DNA from: Sipunculus nudus
Taxonomy: Eukaryota; Annelida; Sipuncula; Golfingiida; Sipunculidae
Assembly: GCA_026874595.1 (NCBI GenBank)
Contig: CM049321.1
Span: forward strand, 2,666,479-2,730,478
Length of the DNA stretch: 64,000 nucleotides
Direction: 5' to 3'
In this document: positions 23,110-34,580 of the stretch, one piece after another
Numbering within the stretch: the stretch's first letter is position 1
How the letters are laid out: each line of letters starts with the position of its first letter
Notes under the pieces: generated by a model
Databases searched by the model: none
What the model saw: only the letters and a program-made list of their open reading frames with translations
What the model was told of the DNA's origin: nothing
Translations under genes and position numbers: made by a program

Positions 23110-25430
23110 TTAGTACTTCAGGACTTTATTAAAGTCTTGCAATATCTCGTAACGATATATTTCGGGACTTCATATTCATGCCGTGGAAGCCACAATGTTA
23201 CAGGAATCTTTTAGAAACTGACATATCATAAGTCCTAAACTAGCATCTCGAAATTGTTATTTTTCATTTTTTTATACGGCCGCTAGAGGGCGCTAGATGC
23301 AAACCTCCCCCAGAATATCATGTTTTGGACATATCTTCAAAATTATAAGCCCCAATAACATAAACTATAGCTTATTTTCTTTCTCTGCGTCTTCTACATA
23401 ACCGGGTGGAGTCATCTGGTCTCAATCTTGTGTCTCTTTGTCAGTGTGTCTGTCTGTTTGTCAGTTATCCTCACATTCGCCTGTTGCTGGTTTTTGCTTC
23501 TCACATATAGGATTCTACAGCCCCCAGTTTTTCTGGAATCCTCTTAAAACTGGTACATCTTATGTCTTACATTAATATCTCAAAATATATTTTTTCATTT
23601 TCCGGATATGGCCGCTAGGGGGCGCTGCATTTGACCCTTCCCAACACATATTTTTTGGCTATATCTCCATAACTAAAACCCCAATTAAATAAACTATTGT
23701 TTATTTTCTCTCTCTCTCTGGGTCTTCTCCATAACCTTGTTAAGTCGTCTTGTCCCAATCCTGTGTCCCATTGACAGTGTGTCTGTCTGTTTGTCATTTG
23801 TCCTCAATTTCGCTTGTTGATGGGTCTTGCGTCGTACTTTACCATTCTATAGGCCACTGTTTGAAGGAATCATTTCGAAATTGGCACATCAAATGTCTGA
23901 TAATAATATCTCCAAAGAGATTTTTCATTTTTGGTATATGGCCGCCAGGAAGCGCTGCACTTGCAACTCCATTACTTATCATTTTTGGCCATATCTCCAA
24001 AACTATACTTCTTAATTACATAAACTCTGGCTTATTATTTTCCCCTTGGTCTTTTCCTCAACCTTGTTGAGTCCTCTTGTTTGAATCTTGTATCACTTTA
24101 TGTCAGGTGTGTCTGTTTTATAGTCTTACATGTATCTGTTTATTATGCGCAGGATTTGGCTTAGGCTTTCTGTTTCGTGTTAAGCGCGGGCCCTAGGCTT
24201 ACTATGGGAGCCGCACTAAATAAACTCCGGATTGCTCGCAGAGTGTTGAGACACAGGGCTCGTTGTAGTCGAGTTTCGGGTCTGTTTATGCGCTAAGGGC
24301 GCGTGTGTATTGTTTTGTTCGGAGTGTAAGTTAAAGTGGAGTTTCTGGGTTTCGGGTAAAAAAGTTATAAAAAGGGGCTGTGTTTAAAGCCGGCAGAGAA
24401 AAATACCAACGGACACGGAAGAGTGTGAATCTCTCATCATTTTTTTTTTAACCTTTCCGATATTTGCAGAACTTACAGATCTTCCACGGACATTTTATAT
24501 ACGGATTGTCTTTAGTTTACCTTTGAGATTATTAAAAGAACTTCACATTTGGATTACACCGGATATTTTTTTAGATAACATCGGACTATTCACTGAGAAG
24601 ATTTAAATGAACTGTTCATCTGGGTTATTTGTGTTATAGGACACCTGTTGAGATGTGACAGTGGTGGTATCAAGAAATCAATGCCTAGGACCCGGACACT
24701 CTGTTACTGTACATCTTTATTATTGTTATACTGTGTAATTGTATTGAATTAGTGTTATGTAATGTTAGGATTGTTCTAAGAATAAATTATAATTATTTGT
24801 TAACAAAATAATACTGACTTCTTTATTCATTCTCCTAGACATTTCACGCTGCCTAGTGTTGCGGAATCTGATTTTTTTTATCTCCGTAACAAAATTTTTG
24901 CTCGTCATGATTACGTGATCTGTAGTTATTAGGTCCCGTAACACTTGGACAGTATGTCTGTCTGTTTGTCAGTTGTCCTCAATTTCGCCTGCTTGCTTGT
25001 TCTTGCGTTCTACAGCATTCTACAGGCCTCAGTTTTAAGGAACCCTTTTGAAACTGGTACCTCTTATGCCATACATCTCGAAACGGATTTTTTTCTTCAT
25101 TTTCGGGATATGGCCACAATGGGGCGTTGTATTAGAACCATTACAACGTATCATTTTTATGGCCATATCTCAAAACCTGTGAACCTTATCTGCATAAACT
25201 ATAACTCTTATTTTTTTCTAAATACCTTCTCCATATGATAATCTAGTCACTGTTCGGATGTGTCAGTGTGTCAGTATGTCTGTCCAACTGTCGGTTGTTG
25301 TCAGGAACTAATATCTCTGCATTCATGTTCTTATTTGTGATATATCTCGTTTAACAGGCCACAACTTCTCAGCAATCGCGCTGAAAGTCACTCCATTGAT
25401 AGAGAAACGACAGTTTGTTCTTTCTTTCCG
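23110..25430. repeat. 331-bp tandem array, four units, split by an LTR
   Basis: The anchor ggccgcta(g)-ggcgct or a variant lies at about 23278, 23609, 23940 and 25113. Subtracting the 843-bp LTR insertion at 24101-24943 gives spacings of 331, 331 and 330. Each unit also has gtctgtctgtttgtc, a ggccatatctc-like block and an aaactat-tta block. Units are clearly diverged from one another. Confidence 0.88.
24101..24943 (+). mobile_element. Solo LTR (copy 1) inside the 331-bp array
   Basis: 843 bp, homologous to the element at 35300-36046 over most of its length. It starts TGTCAGG and ends CCGTAACA. It carries TATAAAAA at 24366-24373 and AATAAA at 24781-24786, the layout of an LTR with U3, R and U5. 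A tggtggtatcaagaaatca segment near 24663 resembles a tRNA primer-site motif but lies inside. The target duplication is not clean (ctt on both sides at best). Confidence 0.8.
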
Positions 25431-25500
25431 TCTGTCTATCATTTCAATTTCTGGCAAGCGTTCGACCTATGGTCGTCTAGTTTGTCTGCTTGTGTGCGTT

Positions 25501-27330
25501 TTTGTATCAAATTTTTCATTATTCTGGGGGGTACTTCGGAGCACCACAGCTTGAAGAATATTGGTAACAGAGACCTAATTCTAGGTTTCAAGGAGACTTT
25601 TCTTGGACACATCTGGATGTAAAGATAGAAGAAATCAGGTCCAGCATTTACGATTTGTGCCCTTTTAACGGATGACGGCATCTTTTAAGGTCTCAAAAAT
25701 AGAGAAAAAATAGTAAAAATAAAAAAAATACAGGTGGCCCCACCAGAAACCGATGAAACACTCCATGATCAATACCCATGCAAAGACTCATGGTGATCAA
25801 TGCATTAGTTTTTCAGATACTTGTGTTTTTGTATCAAATTTTCTGTTTTTCTCGGGGGGGGGGGGGGTACTTGGAAGCCCCGTAGCTCAAAGGTTTTGTG
25901 TAACAGAGACCTAATTCCAGGTTTTCAAAGAGACTTTTCAAGGGCCTACCAGCATGTCGAGACAGAAGATTCTAGGTTTAGTCGTTACGATTTGTGCCCT
26001 GTTAACAGATGACGGCATCTTTTGAGGTTCAAAAATAGAGGAAAAAATCGTAAAAATTGAAATTGAAATAATACAGGACGTGCCACCAGTCTGCAAAACT
26101 GATGTAACACCCCATGATAAATATCCACGCAAAGAATTATGGTGATCAATGCATTAGTTGTTCAGATACTTGAGCTTTTGTATCAAAGTTTTCATTATTC
26201 TGAGGGGTACACCGAAGCCCCATAGCTTGAAGAATATGGGTAACAGAGACATAATTCTAAGTTAAAAGGAGACTTTTCATGGACCTATCTTGATGTAAAG
26301 TTAGAAGATTCCAGGTCCAGCATTTACGATTTGTGCCTTGTTAACAGATGATGGCATCTTTTAAGGTCTGAAAATAGAAAAAAAACATAGTAAAAATAAA
26401 AAATTCAGGTGGCGCCACTAGTCTGCAGAAACTGATGAAACACTGCATGATCAATATCCACGAAAGAATCATGGTGATCAATGCATTAGTTGTTCAGATA
26501 CATGCGCTTTTGTATCATATTTTTCATTATTCTGGGGGGTACTTCGGAGCTCCATAGCTTGAAGAATATGGGTTACAGAGACTTAATTCCAGGTTTCCAA
26601 GATGACTTTTCATTGGCCTCCCAGCATGTCAAAAAAATATTCTAGGTCTAGCCGTCACAAATATTGTGCCTTGTTAACAGATGACGGCATCTTTAACATC
26701 TCAAAAATAGAGAAAAAAAAATCGTAAAAAAAAAACGAAAAATGCAGGTGGCGCCACCGTTCTACTAAAACCGATGTAACACTCCACGATCAATATCCAT
26801 GCAAAGAACCATGGTGATCAATGCATTAGTTGTTCAGATACTTGAGCTTTTGTATCAAATTTTTCATTATTCTGGGGGGTACTTCGGAGCCCGTTAGCTT
26901 GAGGAATATGGATAACAGAGACCTAATTCCAGGTTTCCAGCAAGACTTTTTATGAACCTCTCTGGATGTAAAGTAAAAAGATTCCAGGTCCAGCGATTAC
27001 GATATGTGACCTGTTAACAGATGACGGCATCTTTTGAGGTGCCTTTTGAGACCCAAAAAAATCGTAAAAAATAAAAAAATACAGGTGGCCCCACCAGTCT
27101 GAAGAAACTGATGAAACACTGCATGATCAATATCCACGAAAGAATCATGGTGATCAATGCATTAGTTGTTCAGTTATTTGAGCTTTTGTATCAAATTTTT
27201 CATTATTCTTGGGGCTTATGGGTAACAGAGACCTAAATCCAAGTTTCCATGGAGATGTTTCATTAACCTCTCTGGATGTAAAGTGAGAATATTCCAGTTC
27301 CACTGGTAAAGAATTGTGCCTTGTCAACGG
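25501..27330. repeat. Tandem array of about 337 bp, six units
   Basis: The anchor tttgtatca recurs at 25501, 25829, 26177, 26509, 26849 and 27185. Each unit holds a ggggggtact(t/c) block, taacagagac-taatt, gcatcttttaaggt or a variant, an A-rich stretch, ggtggcgccac or a variant, and atggtgatcaatgcattag. The array ends in a cggacagacgg... tail and ggtcgctatagctcag at 27320-27395, the same kind of end seen at 41050. Confidence 0.88.
25853..25867. repeat. poly-G run
   Basis: A homopolymer of about 15 G inside one unit of the 337-bp array. Confidence 0.8.
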
Positions 27331-27399
27331 ACAGACGGCCGGATGGCCTGACGGACTACGGACAAAGGGTGGTCGCTATAGCTCAGAAGAATTATAATC

Positions 27400-28098
27400 A
27401 GCTGAGCTAAAAACATACTAAAATCTTTGTTTAGTCCATATGAAAATGCAGGGAAACGTTTTAACCTCATTTTGATGGTCCTAGGAAGCCACTTCCTTGA
27501 TTCTGTTAAAAATCTGTGAAATACAAGAAGATTATCATTCTTTTCTTTTTACCTGTTCATAGCTAAAGGAAATTATACGTTATCTAGCATTTAAACACAA
27601 CATTGACAAATTATATTGCGTGTACTTTTCGCAGAAATAATTTTTTTTTTCATAATGGGTCTAACTGTAATATGAAAATAAAGGTGTACGCTCATTAGCA
27701 GAGTAATATATTAAATAAAATAAACGATTTGATAATTCATTATATGTTTGATTATTTCAGTAACGATGATAATATAAATATATTACATAAATTAGATAAT
27801 TGTTTATAAACGATTAAGTTTGCGACCCACTTTTTTCCTGGACAGGAACGGTAAGTTTAGCATTCTTCAAAACCAATATTAATGCAGTGTTTCCGCTCTG
27901 TGAACAAAACGTGCATATATTATATCACACGCACACCTGAACAGAAATAATTCATTTCTAGTCCATATACTATCGCCGACGATTTGAAAATTGCACATGC
28001 TATAATTGTTCTTTTTTTTTCTTCCATATGCCACTTAACGGAAATGCCAGCACGCAATATGTATAACTAGGGCTTTAGTAATTTTTCACAATATGTAC
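27400..28098. other. no exon assigned
   Basis: AT-rich sequence between the tandem array and the last recognised exon of the minus-strand gene. Further 3' exons and the polyadenylation site of that gene may lie here or in the array, but I cannot place them. Confidence 0.4.
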
Positions 28099-28149
28099 CT
28101 TGTTGAAGTGGTTCAAATCAGCTCCAGCATCTATCAGGAGTGATAATAT
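28099..28149 (-). CDS. Ankyrin exon (51 nt)
   Basis: The acceptor tctcatcatcag precedes an exon reading ILSLLIDAGADLNHFNK, and the donor is AAG|GTACAT. Phase 0 on both sides. LLIDAGADLN is the second-helix and turn signature of an ankyrin repeat. Confidence 0.8.
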
Positions 28150-31100
28150 CTGATGATGAGAAGATGTATTTATTAAGCTTTGGTCAGTGGTATTTTAGGA
28201 TAATTGTTATTATTATTTTATTGAAAAGGGCGAACAATTTCCGTTTTCGCTATACCTAGACAAGGAAATCGCGAATAGTTAATTTTCAGGATTATTATCA
28301 TTTGTCCTGTTTTGAAGGTATTAATCTTTTGAAAGGCGAATTAACATTTGTTTTTAGATAAACGATGTAGGACGTCCACGCGTACAATTAGCCCTCTTCC
28401 TTATTTTCTCTGTGTCACTATGTAGAATGCTTTTGTTCGAGAAACTTAAGCCTCAACATTTTATGATGAATTTCAAAAGGTCTAAGTATGGCACCAGGTG
28501 TGGGCCAGAAAGAGATTTGGTCCAATAACATGCTCTAAACAGACGCATTCTAGGCCCATGTGATTTAATTCTGATATTTTGAAATACAACACCCAGGTTA
28601 AATTTTATCGGAAGGAGAAAGTGACTGAAAAGTTATTCAAAATTTTTATTTTATAATGCAATTTAAAATATTAAAGCATTGATTGATTTGTCGTAATGAC
28701 TTCACTCACTTGACTGACAACAGCCCTTGGTGCTGCCTGGTGGGTGCAAAGGGCTTGAATCAAAGCATTGTTGCCATCCTAGCAAAGAATGAAATTTGTG
28801 TGACGTTGTTCAGACATATAACCACCGTTGGTACTTTTAATAATATTTAATAATATATTTTAATTATATTGAATTATATGCTACATGCGAAAAAATAGCA
28901 ACAAAAGCAAAATTGATCTTAACTTTGTCTATGAAATTGACATCAGCTTCCTCTGCAATCATGGCACGAACAACCAAAAGATTCAGTTTCCTCGCAGCAG
29001 ACAGCAGACGTTCACCTTTTTCCTAAGATAATACCAATGTTTACCTCTTAAATTATTAAACAATTACCGCGTATGATCGCGGTAGTTCATAAAAAAAAAC
29101 AATTCGTAGTTCAAAGATAACATTTTACCGGGTCATAATTAAACATATTTAATGCACTCACCAAAAAATTTGAATCGAATTCCACTTCATTCTCTATTAC
29201 TTCTGGAAGAAAGTATATCAATATGTCCACTCTTAATATTTCCAGCGAATAACGCTTCAAAAGCTTTGTGAACAAGACATTACAACATAAGTTACCATTA
29301 ACACCATTGCCACTCATTGTTATATTAATAAAATATTGAGACTAGAAGTGTTTGTCTTTATGGAATTAAAAGGAATATTATTAACCATACAATCGACGAA
29401 TGAAAACACATCGATCGACATTGGGGTGTGCTGGGCGTAAATAAATGACAGTAAATGGGAAATAAACAGTCTATGCTTTTAGCTTACTGACCGGACGAAT
29501 ATTGATATACCGATCTTTTGACCTAAAACTTTATCCCATAATTATTTAATAATTGTTCTTTTACTTGCCTTTTTCAGTCGAAACAAGGGGTGGATAAAAT
29601 TTAACATTCAGTGTGTGATGCCCTGGCATGCATTCAAATACATGATGGTACACCACTTGCAGGGCACTGTTCAGTCGCAACATTCCATCTCCTGTCAGGA
29701 TGCAATCTTTTATCGAATCCATACTTTGTACATCTTTAATGTATGTACGGATTACTATGCTCCCTCTTGTGGCACCAATCATAAACCCAAGCCGTCTAAA
29801 ACAGTGCGAAACTATTCGAACCAACCAGGAGGGCCAGGTCGTATTATCTGACCCTGTATTCCTCTGTTTCCCCATGACTCTGAAGGATAAAATCTGGATC
29901 AGTTCCTCAGCCATTTTCATGTTAACCTGAGCTTTGTCTATGTTGTCATCTTTGCTGGTCCACTTAACAATGATTTTTCCTATGTAGTTGTCTGCAAAGA
30001 AGTATTAAACATAATGCTAGAATTTAGTTTAGACAGTAAAATGTTAAGGATGGGATGTATTTAATGTCAGAGTATATTAAGGTATGTATATACTTACTCA
30101 GGCATGTTAGCAGAAGATCTGCTTGTGAATTAACCACTGCGCTACACAGACAGGAAGCTTCTGATAGATCAGATGCTCTTTTATACGCTTCTCCCCTGCT
30201 GTTTAAGATGTCAGTTACCATAATCCGAAGGCCCTCGCTGCTTCGAATTTGCAGAATGTGCGCTTTTCCCAACATGTCAGTGCTCTCTCCGTAAATTTCG
30301 TGGAGTTCTGTGTCCGGCGTGACAACATGTGGAATTCCATGACTTACTGGAAAGGAACGAAGCCAAGTCAGACTCCGTGCAGGGTAAAGAAACAGCCATA
30401 ATGAGTTGTTTATAAACCCTGAAATTTTATCAACCGATTCCAGTTTGACGAACTCACATTTTGTTTCCATTTCTGTTGACCGTGTCAGGTTGCACAACAG
30501 AGAGCAAGGTGGTCCCTATACTGACACGAGGCTTCAATAATAAAATAAAACTTAAGCTCAAGAGTTTGGCTAAAGTTTTTGAATGCTTCAACAACCAAAC
30601 GGAGAACTTCAACCGCGACTTCAATTTCGACAATCAAGTCAACCACGATCGACTGTTTCTCTCCTCTGTTATATAATGCGTCCATATCGGGATCATGAGC
30701 CAGAGATACGGGAACATAAATAGTGTGTGGGTCCCCTTTGTTCATATATTTCTGCCATTCTTTGTAAATGTTCGACCCCAGAAAAAAGTTTTGTTCTGAA
30801 ACTCCACGTGCTAGATGGCTGACCCTACAAAGCGCGGCTCTCTTTGTGTCCCCCATGCAGTAGGCTTCTACCGATGTAGAAATAACATGAGACACGTCAT
30901 TTTCAGAGGAACGGTGGTATCCTGACGACGGTTGCTTTGGTATAATGCGTACTGTGTGGGTAAAACATGACAGGTCCATATCAGAAAGTTTTTCTTGCGT
31001 TGCACGTGTAATCTTAATCTTCCTGTCAACGGTCCTTAAATTTTGTATCATATTTTCAAGTATTGCTGTTGAACCTGGATGAAGGACATTTTCTTGATTT

Positions 31101-33656
31101 GACACAAACAACACTAACGGTTAGGGATTCCATGCAATGTTTTTCTGGAAAAATATCATACAAGGTCCGATAAATGTATTTGTTTCATCGTTGAATTATT
31201 CAATTGTTTCTTCTTAAGAACTGGTCCAAACGATATATTATGTAAATGAGGACTGTAGCAGTTTTCTTATTTCACATGTATTAAATATTTTCTCACCTTG
31301 GGTGCAAATTTTCCAAGTGTCTTCACAGAATCTGCTTAAGCAAAAAATAAAGATGTTGTATTAAAGTGTTGATTGGGTTGTTCATACTAACCATATTTCT
31401 ATGAGGGTACACGTACTGTGAGCTGGTCTAACAGTAGTTATAACGCTGTACTTTAGGTGATGAAGTGTTCAGTAGCAGCCTTCCCAATGAAGAGATAAGT
31501 CAGCAATTGTTTAAAATGTTATATACGTTACGAATATGTTACAAAATCCTATTAATGCCAACTCATCAGTGCAGAGAGAAAATGAGGTGATCTGTTCATA
31601 CCCGCGCTTCTTTTTATCATATGTAAGTAAATACCTTCAAGTTTTTCAGCAACGGGTTTATTATCCGCAGCTTTCAAGCAAGATATGAATGTGTTGAAAT
31701 CAGCCTCTGTTTTCCTCCACAAATGGTGCAACAATGCCTGGACCTGCTCCATATTTGTGGGACACGTTTCCTGGATCAGAGGTTTACGATGATTTAAGAA
31801 GTACAATTATCTGTTAAACTAACATTGTAATGATAAAATGCTACAAAAGATGACAATCAGTTCCCTGAAATAAGTAATAAAAGTTTAAATACACATGATA
31901 TTATTTAGAATTATAATATATTTTAAATATTTTGTACTCACTTTTACAAATACATTTGCTTTTGTTTGAGTCTTTTTAAACTGTTTCATACAAATCTGGA
32001 AGAAATATATTTTAAAACGTTCTTGAATTTATACCTTGTGTAAATGATCTGTTAAGAATGTAACAATATTTATGTTTGTGCGTTGCTGATTATTACAGCC
32101 TGTATTATAAACGAGTAACGAGAGTTTATTTCATAACATGTGGTATATATAATGTAATAATAACATATATTTAAAGCACGAATGGAAGACTGTGGAAAAA
32201 CCACAAATCAGCTGGTTGTCACTTATGTATTCTTGACATTTTTGTTTCGATACAGATAAATTGAAGTTCATGAAATTTAAAATGAATTCAACCAAAACGT
32301 TGATTAGGTATTACGCCCAAAATTATGCTTTTCTCTTTTTCTGTGTGACATTTTAAACCCAAATGTATTTGATTGCACAAAAAGTGATACGTGGTTTGTA
32401 TTATGAAAATATGAGTGACACCTGATAATTCAAGTGTAATCGTACCAGTATGTTATTGTGTTGCGTGGCACTGATAACATCACTTTATATAAGTTTAGAC
32501 CAAACATTGGTTCGTTTCAGATCAATGGAGTTCTGCATGTACTCCCTATTTCATTGATGACCGACTTGAATACTTCGCTTTCCATATTTTGTATGGTCCT
32601 TTTGACAAACATCAAAGACATAGAGGCCGGTCGATTTCAGTCACATGGTTTATTGCTGAGCAAATAAAATCAGCCATTGCAAAAAGTGATTAAATTGGTA
32701 CACGAAATAATTACACACGTTGAAAAGGCCAGTGTACATATGGATCTAAGATTAGTTATTAATACATTTATATGAAGAGCTTTAACAAGGAAAACAAATT
32801 TGTACCTTACCATGCATGTTTTGGTCGGACGCTTCACCGCTGCCGGGAGCTATGCAGCTATTAAAGTCTTTGAGTCACACCTATGAAGTATATAATGCGT
32901 GGCCAAGCCATTAGATGTGTAAATTATAGATCATGGTCCCGGCCACATAAATAATTCTTGATGAATATACCAAGATACATCCATGTTGAGCGAAAACTTT
33001 GACACCGTTAAATTGGAAATAATAATAATTCATAAAACATATGTAACGTTTGTCAGGTAGTAAGTATCTAAATTAGTTAGGTATTTTACCAATAGCCACA
33101 TTCATTATTCAATACAGTCTTTTACATAAGCTATATTGTATATACAATACTCAAGGAATACGTTTTTACATCTCATGGCATCGGCTATTGTTTAGACCGC
33201 AGTTCATTCTGCGTGAGGAGGTTACAGTTACAGCCTTTGTCAACGTTTCCCTTGAGTAATCCATATGGTTTCAGAAAAAAACACTCTTTCAGCTACCACT
33301 TTTCTCAGATGTAGCATAAGTTCTGAATTAAATTTTGGTATGTCTATGGCCAGTGTCAAACTTCCAATGTATTAAGTCACTTGATAAGTTATGTTAATGA
33401 TTCACCATATGGCTATGTGCCTGGGGTCATCAGCTGATGAAGGTCCCCTTTCAATATAAATGGCGGATGCAACGTACAATTTAATGAACTGCAAGTATTT
33501 CCTTTTACGATTTCCCGCAAAATCTCGATGTTGAAATTGCCCAGATTATTATCGGCGATAATTTTAATGAGCTCTCCACATGTTATCAATACATAAATAT
33601 AAACACGACCGACAGTCTCTGCAACGCGAGATCGACGGTTTTATACTTACCTTCAT
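28099..33656 (-). CDS. CARD-like and ankyrin-repeat protein gene, multi-exon, 3' end not found
   Basis: A chain of minus-strand exons has consistent splice phase: 33656-33651 (ATGAAG), 31995-31942, 31770-31635, 31113-30098, 29991-29565, 29312-29162, 29022-28924, 28778-28710 and 28149-28099. The encoded protein begins with a short lead and the C-terminal half of a CARD-like helical domain, continues through about 480 residues of unassigned sequence, and ends in ankyrin-type repeats. CARDs mediate homotypic assembly in apoptosis and innate immune signalling, and ankyrin repeats bind protein partners. An intracellular signalling or immune adaptor is the natural inference. One frame break near 30.5 kb must be a frameshift, a sequencing error or a hidden short intron. 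The stop codon and remaining repeats are not identified. Confidence 0.7.
28710..28778 (-). CDS. Ankyrin exon (69 nt)
   Basis: Acceptor ctttgctag, donor CAA|GTGAGT, phase 0 on both sides. It begins DGNNALIQAL, the first-helix start of an ankyrin repeat (D-G-x-(T/N)-A-L). Confidence 0.8.
28924..29022 (-). CDS. Ankyrin exon (99 nt)
   Basis: Acceptor attatcttag, donor AAA|GTTAAG, phase 0 on both sides. Its length is exactly 33 codons, the size of one ankyrin repeat. It contains GERLLSAARKLNLLVVRAM and EEADVNFIDK. Confidence 0.82.
29162..29312 (-). CDS. Linker exon before the ankyrin repeats (151 nt)
   Basis: The donor TTG|GTGAGT is perfect. The acceptor atgag at 29313 fits phase 2 carried from the previous exon and gives no stop. 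It encodes about 50 residues (FTKLLKRYSLEILRVDILIYF in part), mostly hydrophobic and helical. I do not recognise a domain. Confidence 0.6.
29565..29991 (-). CDS. Exon with a GSIVIRTYIKD-type alpha/beta segment (427 nt)
   Basis: The acceptor acttctttgcag at 29992 takes one base from the exon above (a+ac), and the frame is open to the donor CAA|GTAAAA at 29564. A GC donor, AAG|GCAAGT, overlaps it four bases earlier, but only the GT choice keeps the frame. The segment GATRGSIVIRTYIKDVQSM followed by GDGMLRLNSAL resembles a short alpha/beta unit I associate with invertebrate death-fold proteins; that is from memory and weak. Confidence 0.68.
30098..31113 (-). CDS. Large central exon with an internal frame break
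   Basis: The acceptor aaccgttag leads into a frame open from 31113 to 30485. A second frame, offset by one, is open from about 30508 down to the donor TGA|GTAAGT at 30097, whose phase fits the next exon exactly. The first part includes GDPHTIYVPVSLAHDPDMD and a repetitive Val/Glu-rich stretch (IVEIEVAVEVLRLVVEAF). I recognise no named domain in either part. A 1-bp error, a real frameshift, or a small intron ending at tatag near 30515 would each explain the break. Confidence 0.6.
31297..31331 (-). CDS. 35-nt candidate cassette exon
   Basis: The acceptor is T-rich with tgcttaagcag and the donor is AAG|GTGAGA, both good. The phase fits the exon above (giving DSVKTLGKFAPK). Joining it to the exon at 31113 shifts the frame and meets a stop within about 20 codons. 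Skipping it joins 31635 to 31113 in frame. It is therefore either a regulated poison exon or a false pair of sites. Confidence 0.4.
31635..31770 (-). CDS. CARD-like exon (136 nt)
   Basis: Acceptor cctctgatccag, donor GAAG|GTATTT. It enters in phase 0 and leaves one base. It encodes NMEQVQALLHHLWRKTEADF, NTFISCLKAADN and PVAEKLE, matching the last helices of CARD domains (K-x-x-x-LL-x-x-L-x-x-x-x-x-x-x-F-x-x-F-(I/L)-x-(C/A)-L). The N-terminal CARD helices are not seen in the exons upstream. Confidence 0.68.
31942..31995 (-). CDS. Short Lys-rich exon (54 nt)
   Basis: Acceptor atttcttccag, donor AAA|GTGAGT, phase 0 on both sides. It reads ICMKQFKKTQTKANVFVK. It contains its own ATG, so translation could start here if the upstream exon is untranslated. 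Confidence 0.6.
32811..32880 (-). other. Alternative 5' exon with a short upstream reading frame
   Basis: Acceptor tatacttcatag and donor CATG|GTAAGG bound 70 bases with stops in all frames except for a terminal ATGCATG. Spliced to 31995, that ATG gives eight codons and a stop. If used, it would be a non-coding or translation-dampening leader exon. Confidence 0.4.
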
Positions 33657-33700
33657 GAGAGGGTCAAGAGATCAGGGTTATCTAATACAGCATTGAGATA
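33651..33700 (-). CDS. First coding exon candidate (ATG AAG then donor)
   Basis: ctctcATGAAG|GTAAGTA gives a near-perfect donor two codons after the ATG, in phase 0 with the exon at 31995. The 5' border of this exon is not defined. The upstream sequence gtgaagac-type leader is not recognisable. Confidence 0.45.
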
Positions 33701-34580
33701 ACAGCCTTAAAAACCCGGCGTACTGAGAATGCTTGTAAGAAAGGTATGTTTATACAGGCATGTCAATATTATCTGTACCAGTTGGTCCCTATCAGCCCGT
33801 CAGGATGATAAATTAACATACTTCTATGTCCAGTTTTGCGCAGGCTTTATGTACATTAACCTAATGATTCTGTCACACAAACAATAGTTACATATTAACA
33901 TATTTAAAGACACACCCCGCAATCATTATATATTATTATTTATCTGATGCTGATAATGTATGCAATATTCGGCTCTATGTGTACGTCATATGTACTGCTA
34001 AGCTTTACATTAATACTATATTTAACTAAGACGCAGCTTTTAGAAATTAGTAACTATATACATTACTTATCTATTATGATCATATAAAGTTAATACTCCA
34101 ATATCCTCGCAAGTGTTTAGAAGAAGTTCATCTGTACCTTTTTTCTCCGCATGTTCTTTCAGAAATGAAATTTATGTAAACATATTTAAGAGAATACGCA
34201 TTATTTAACAAATCTAACATGGAATGTAAAAGGTACTTTACTTTCAGACTGCTTAATGCGTGATAATATGACTGGTACCATGAGACTTTCCCTTGTGTTT
34301 TGAACACAGTGCTCATAGTAATCTACGGACTTATCTTAAGATATCTATAGATCAAAGGTTATATATCGTGTGGCCCGGCAAAAAAAAATGAGTGGCAACT
34401 TGAGTGCACTTATCTTACAAGATTGTGCAGTGTCAGACACCAGATAGAATATAAATAAGTTACATATAGGTATATATGGACAGATTTGTTTATTACTTAA
34501 TTATGCCCCCCACCCCCACCCCACAACTATGTGTGTACACATCCATGTATCAGATATATACGAATCTCATATTTTTTACA
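33700..34580. other. no gene recognised
   Basis: AT-rich DNA upstream of the CARD/ankyrin gene, which could include its promoter. No clear TATA/initiator pair was found. Confidence 0.4.

Noticed and set aside
27837-27846. Acceptor and donor five bases apart (ctggacag|gaacg|gtaagt) as a 5-nt microexon
   Set aside because: Both signals look good, but nothing supports a 5-nt exon on this strand and the spacing can arise by chance.
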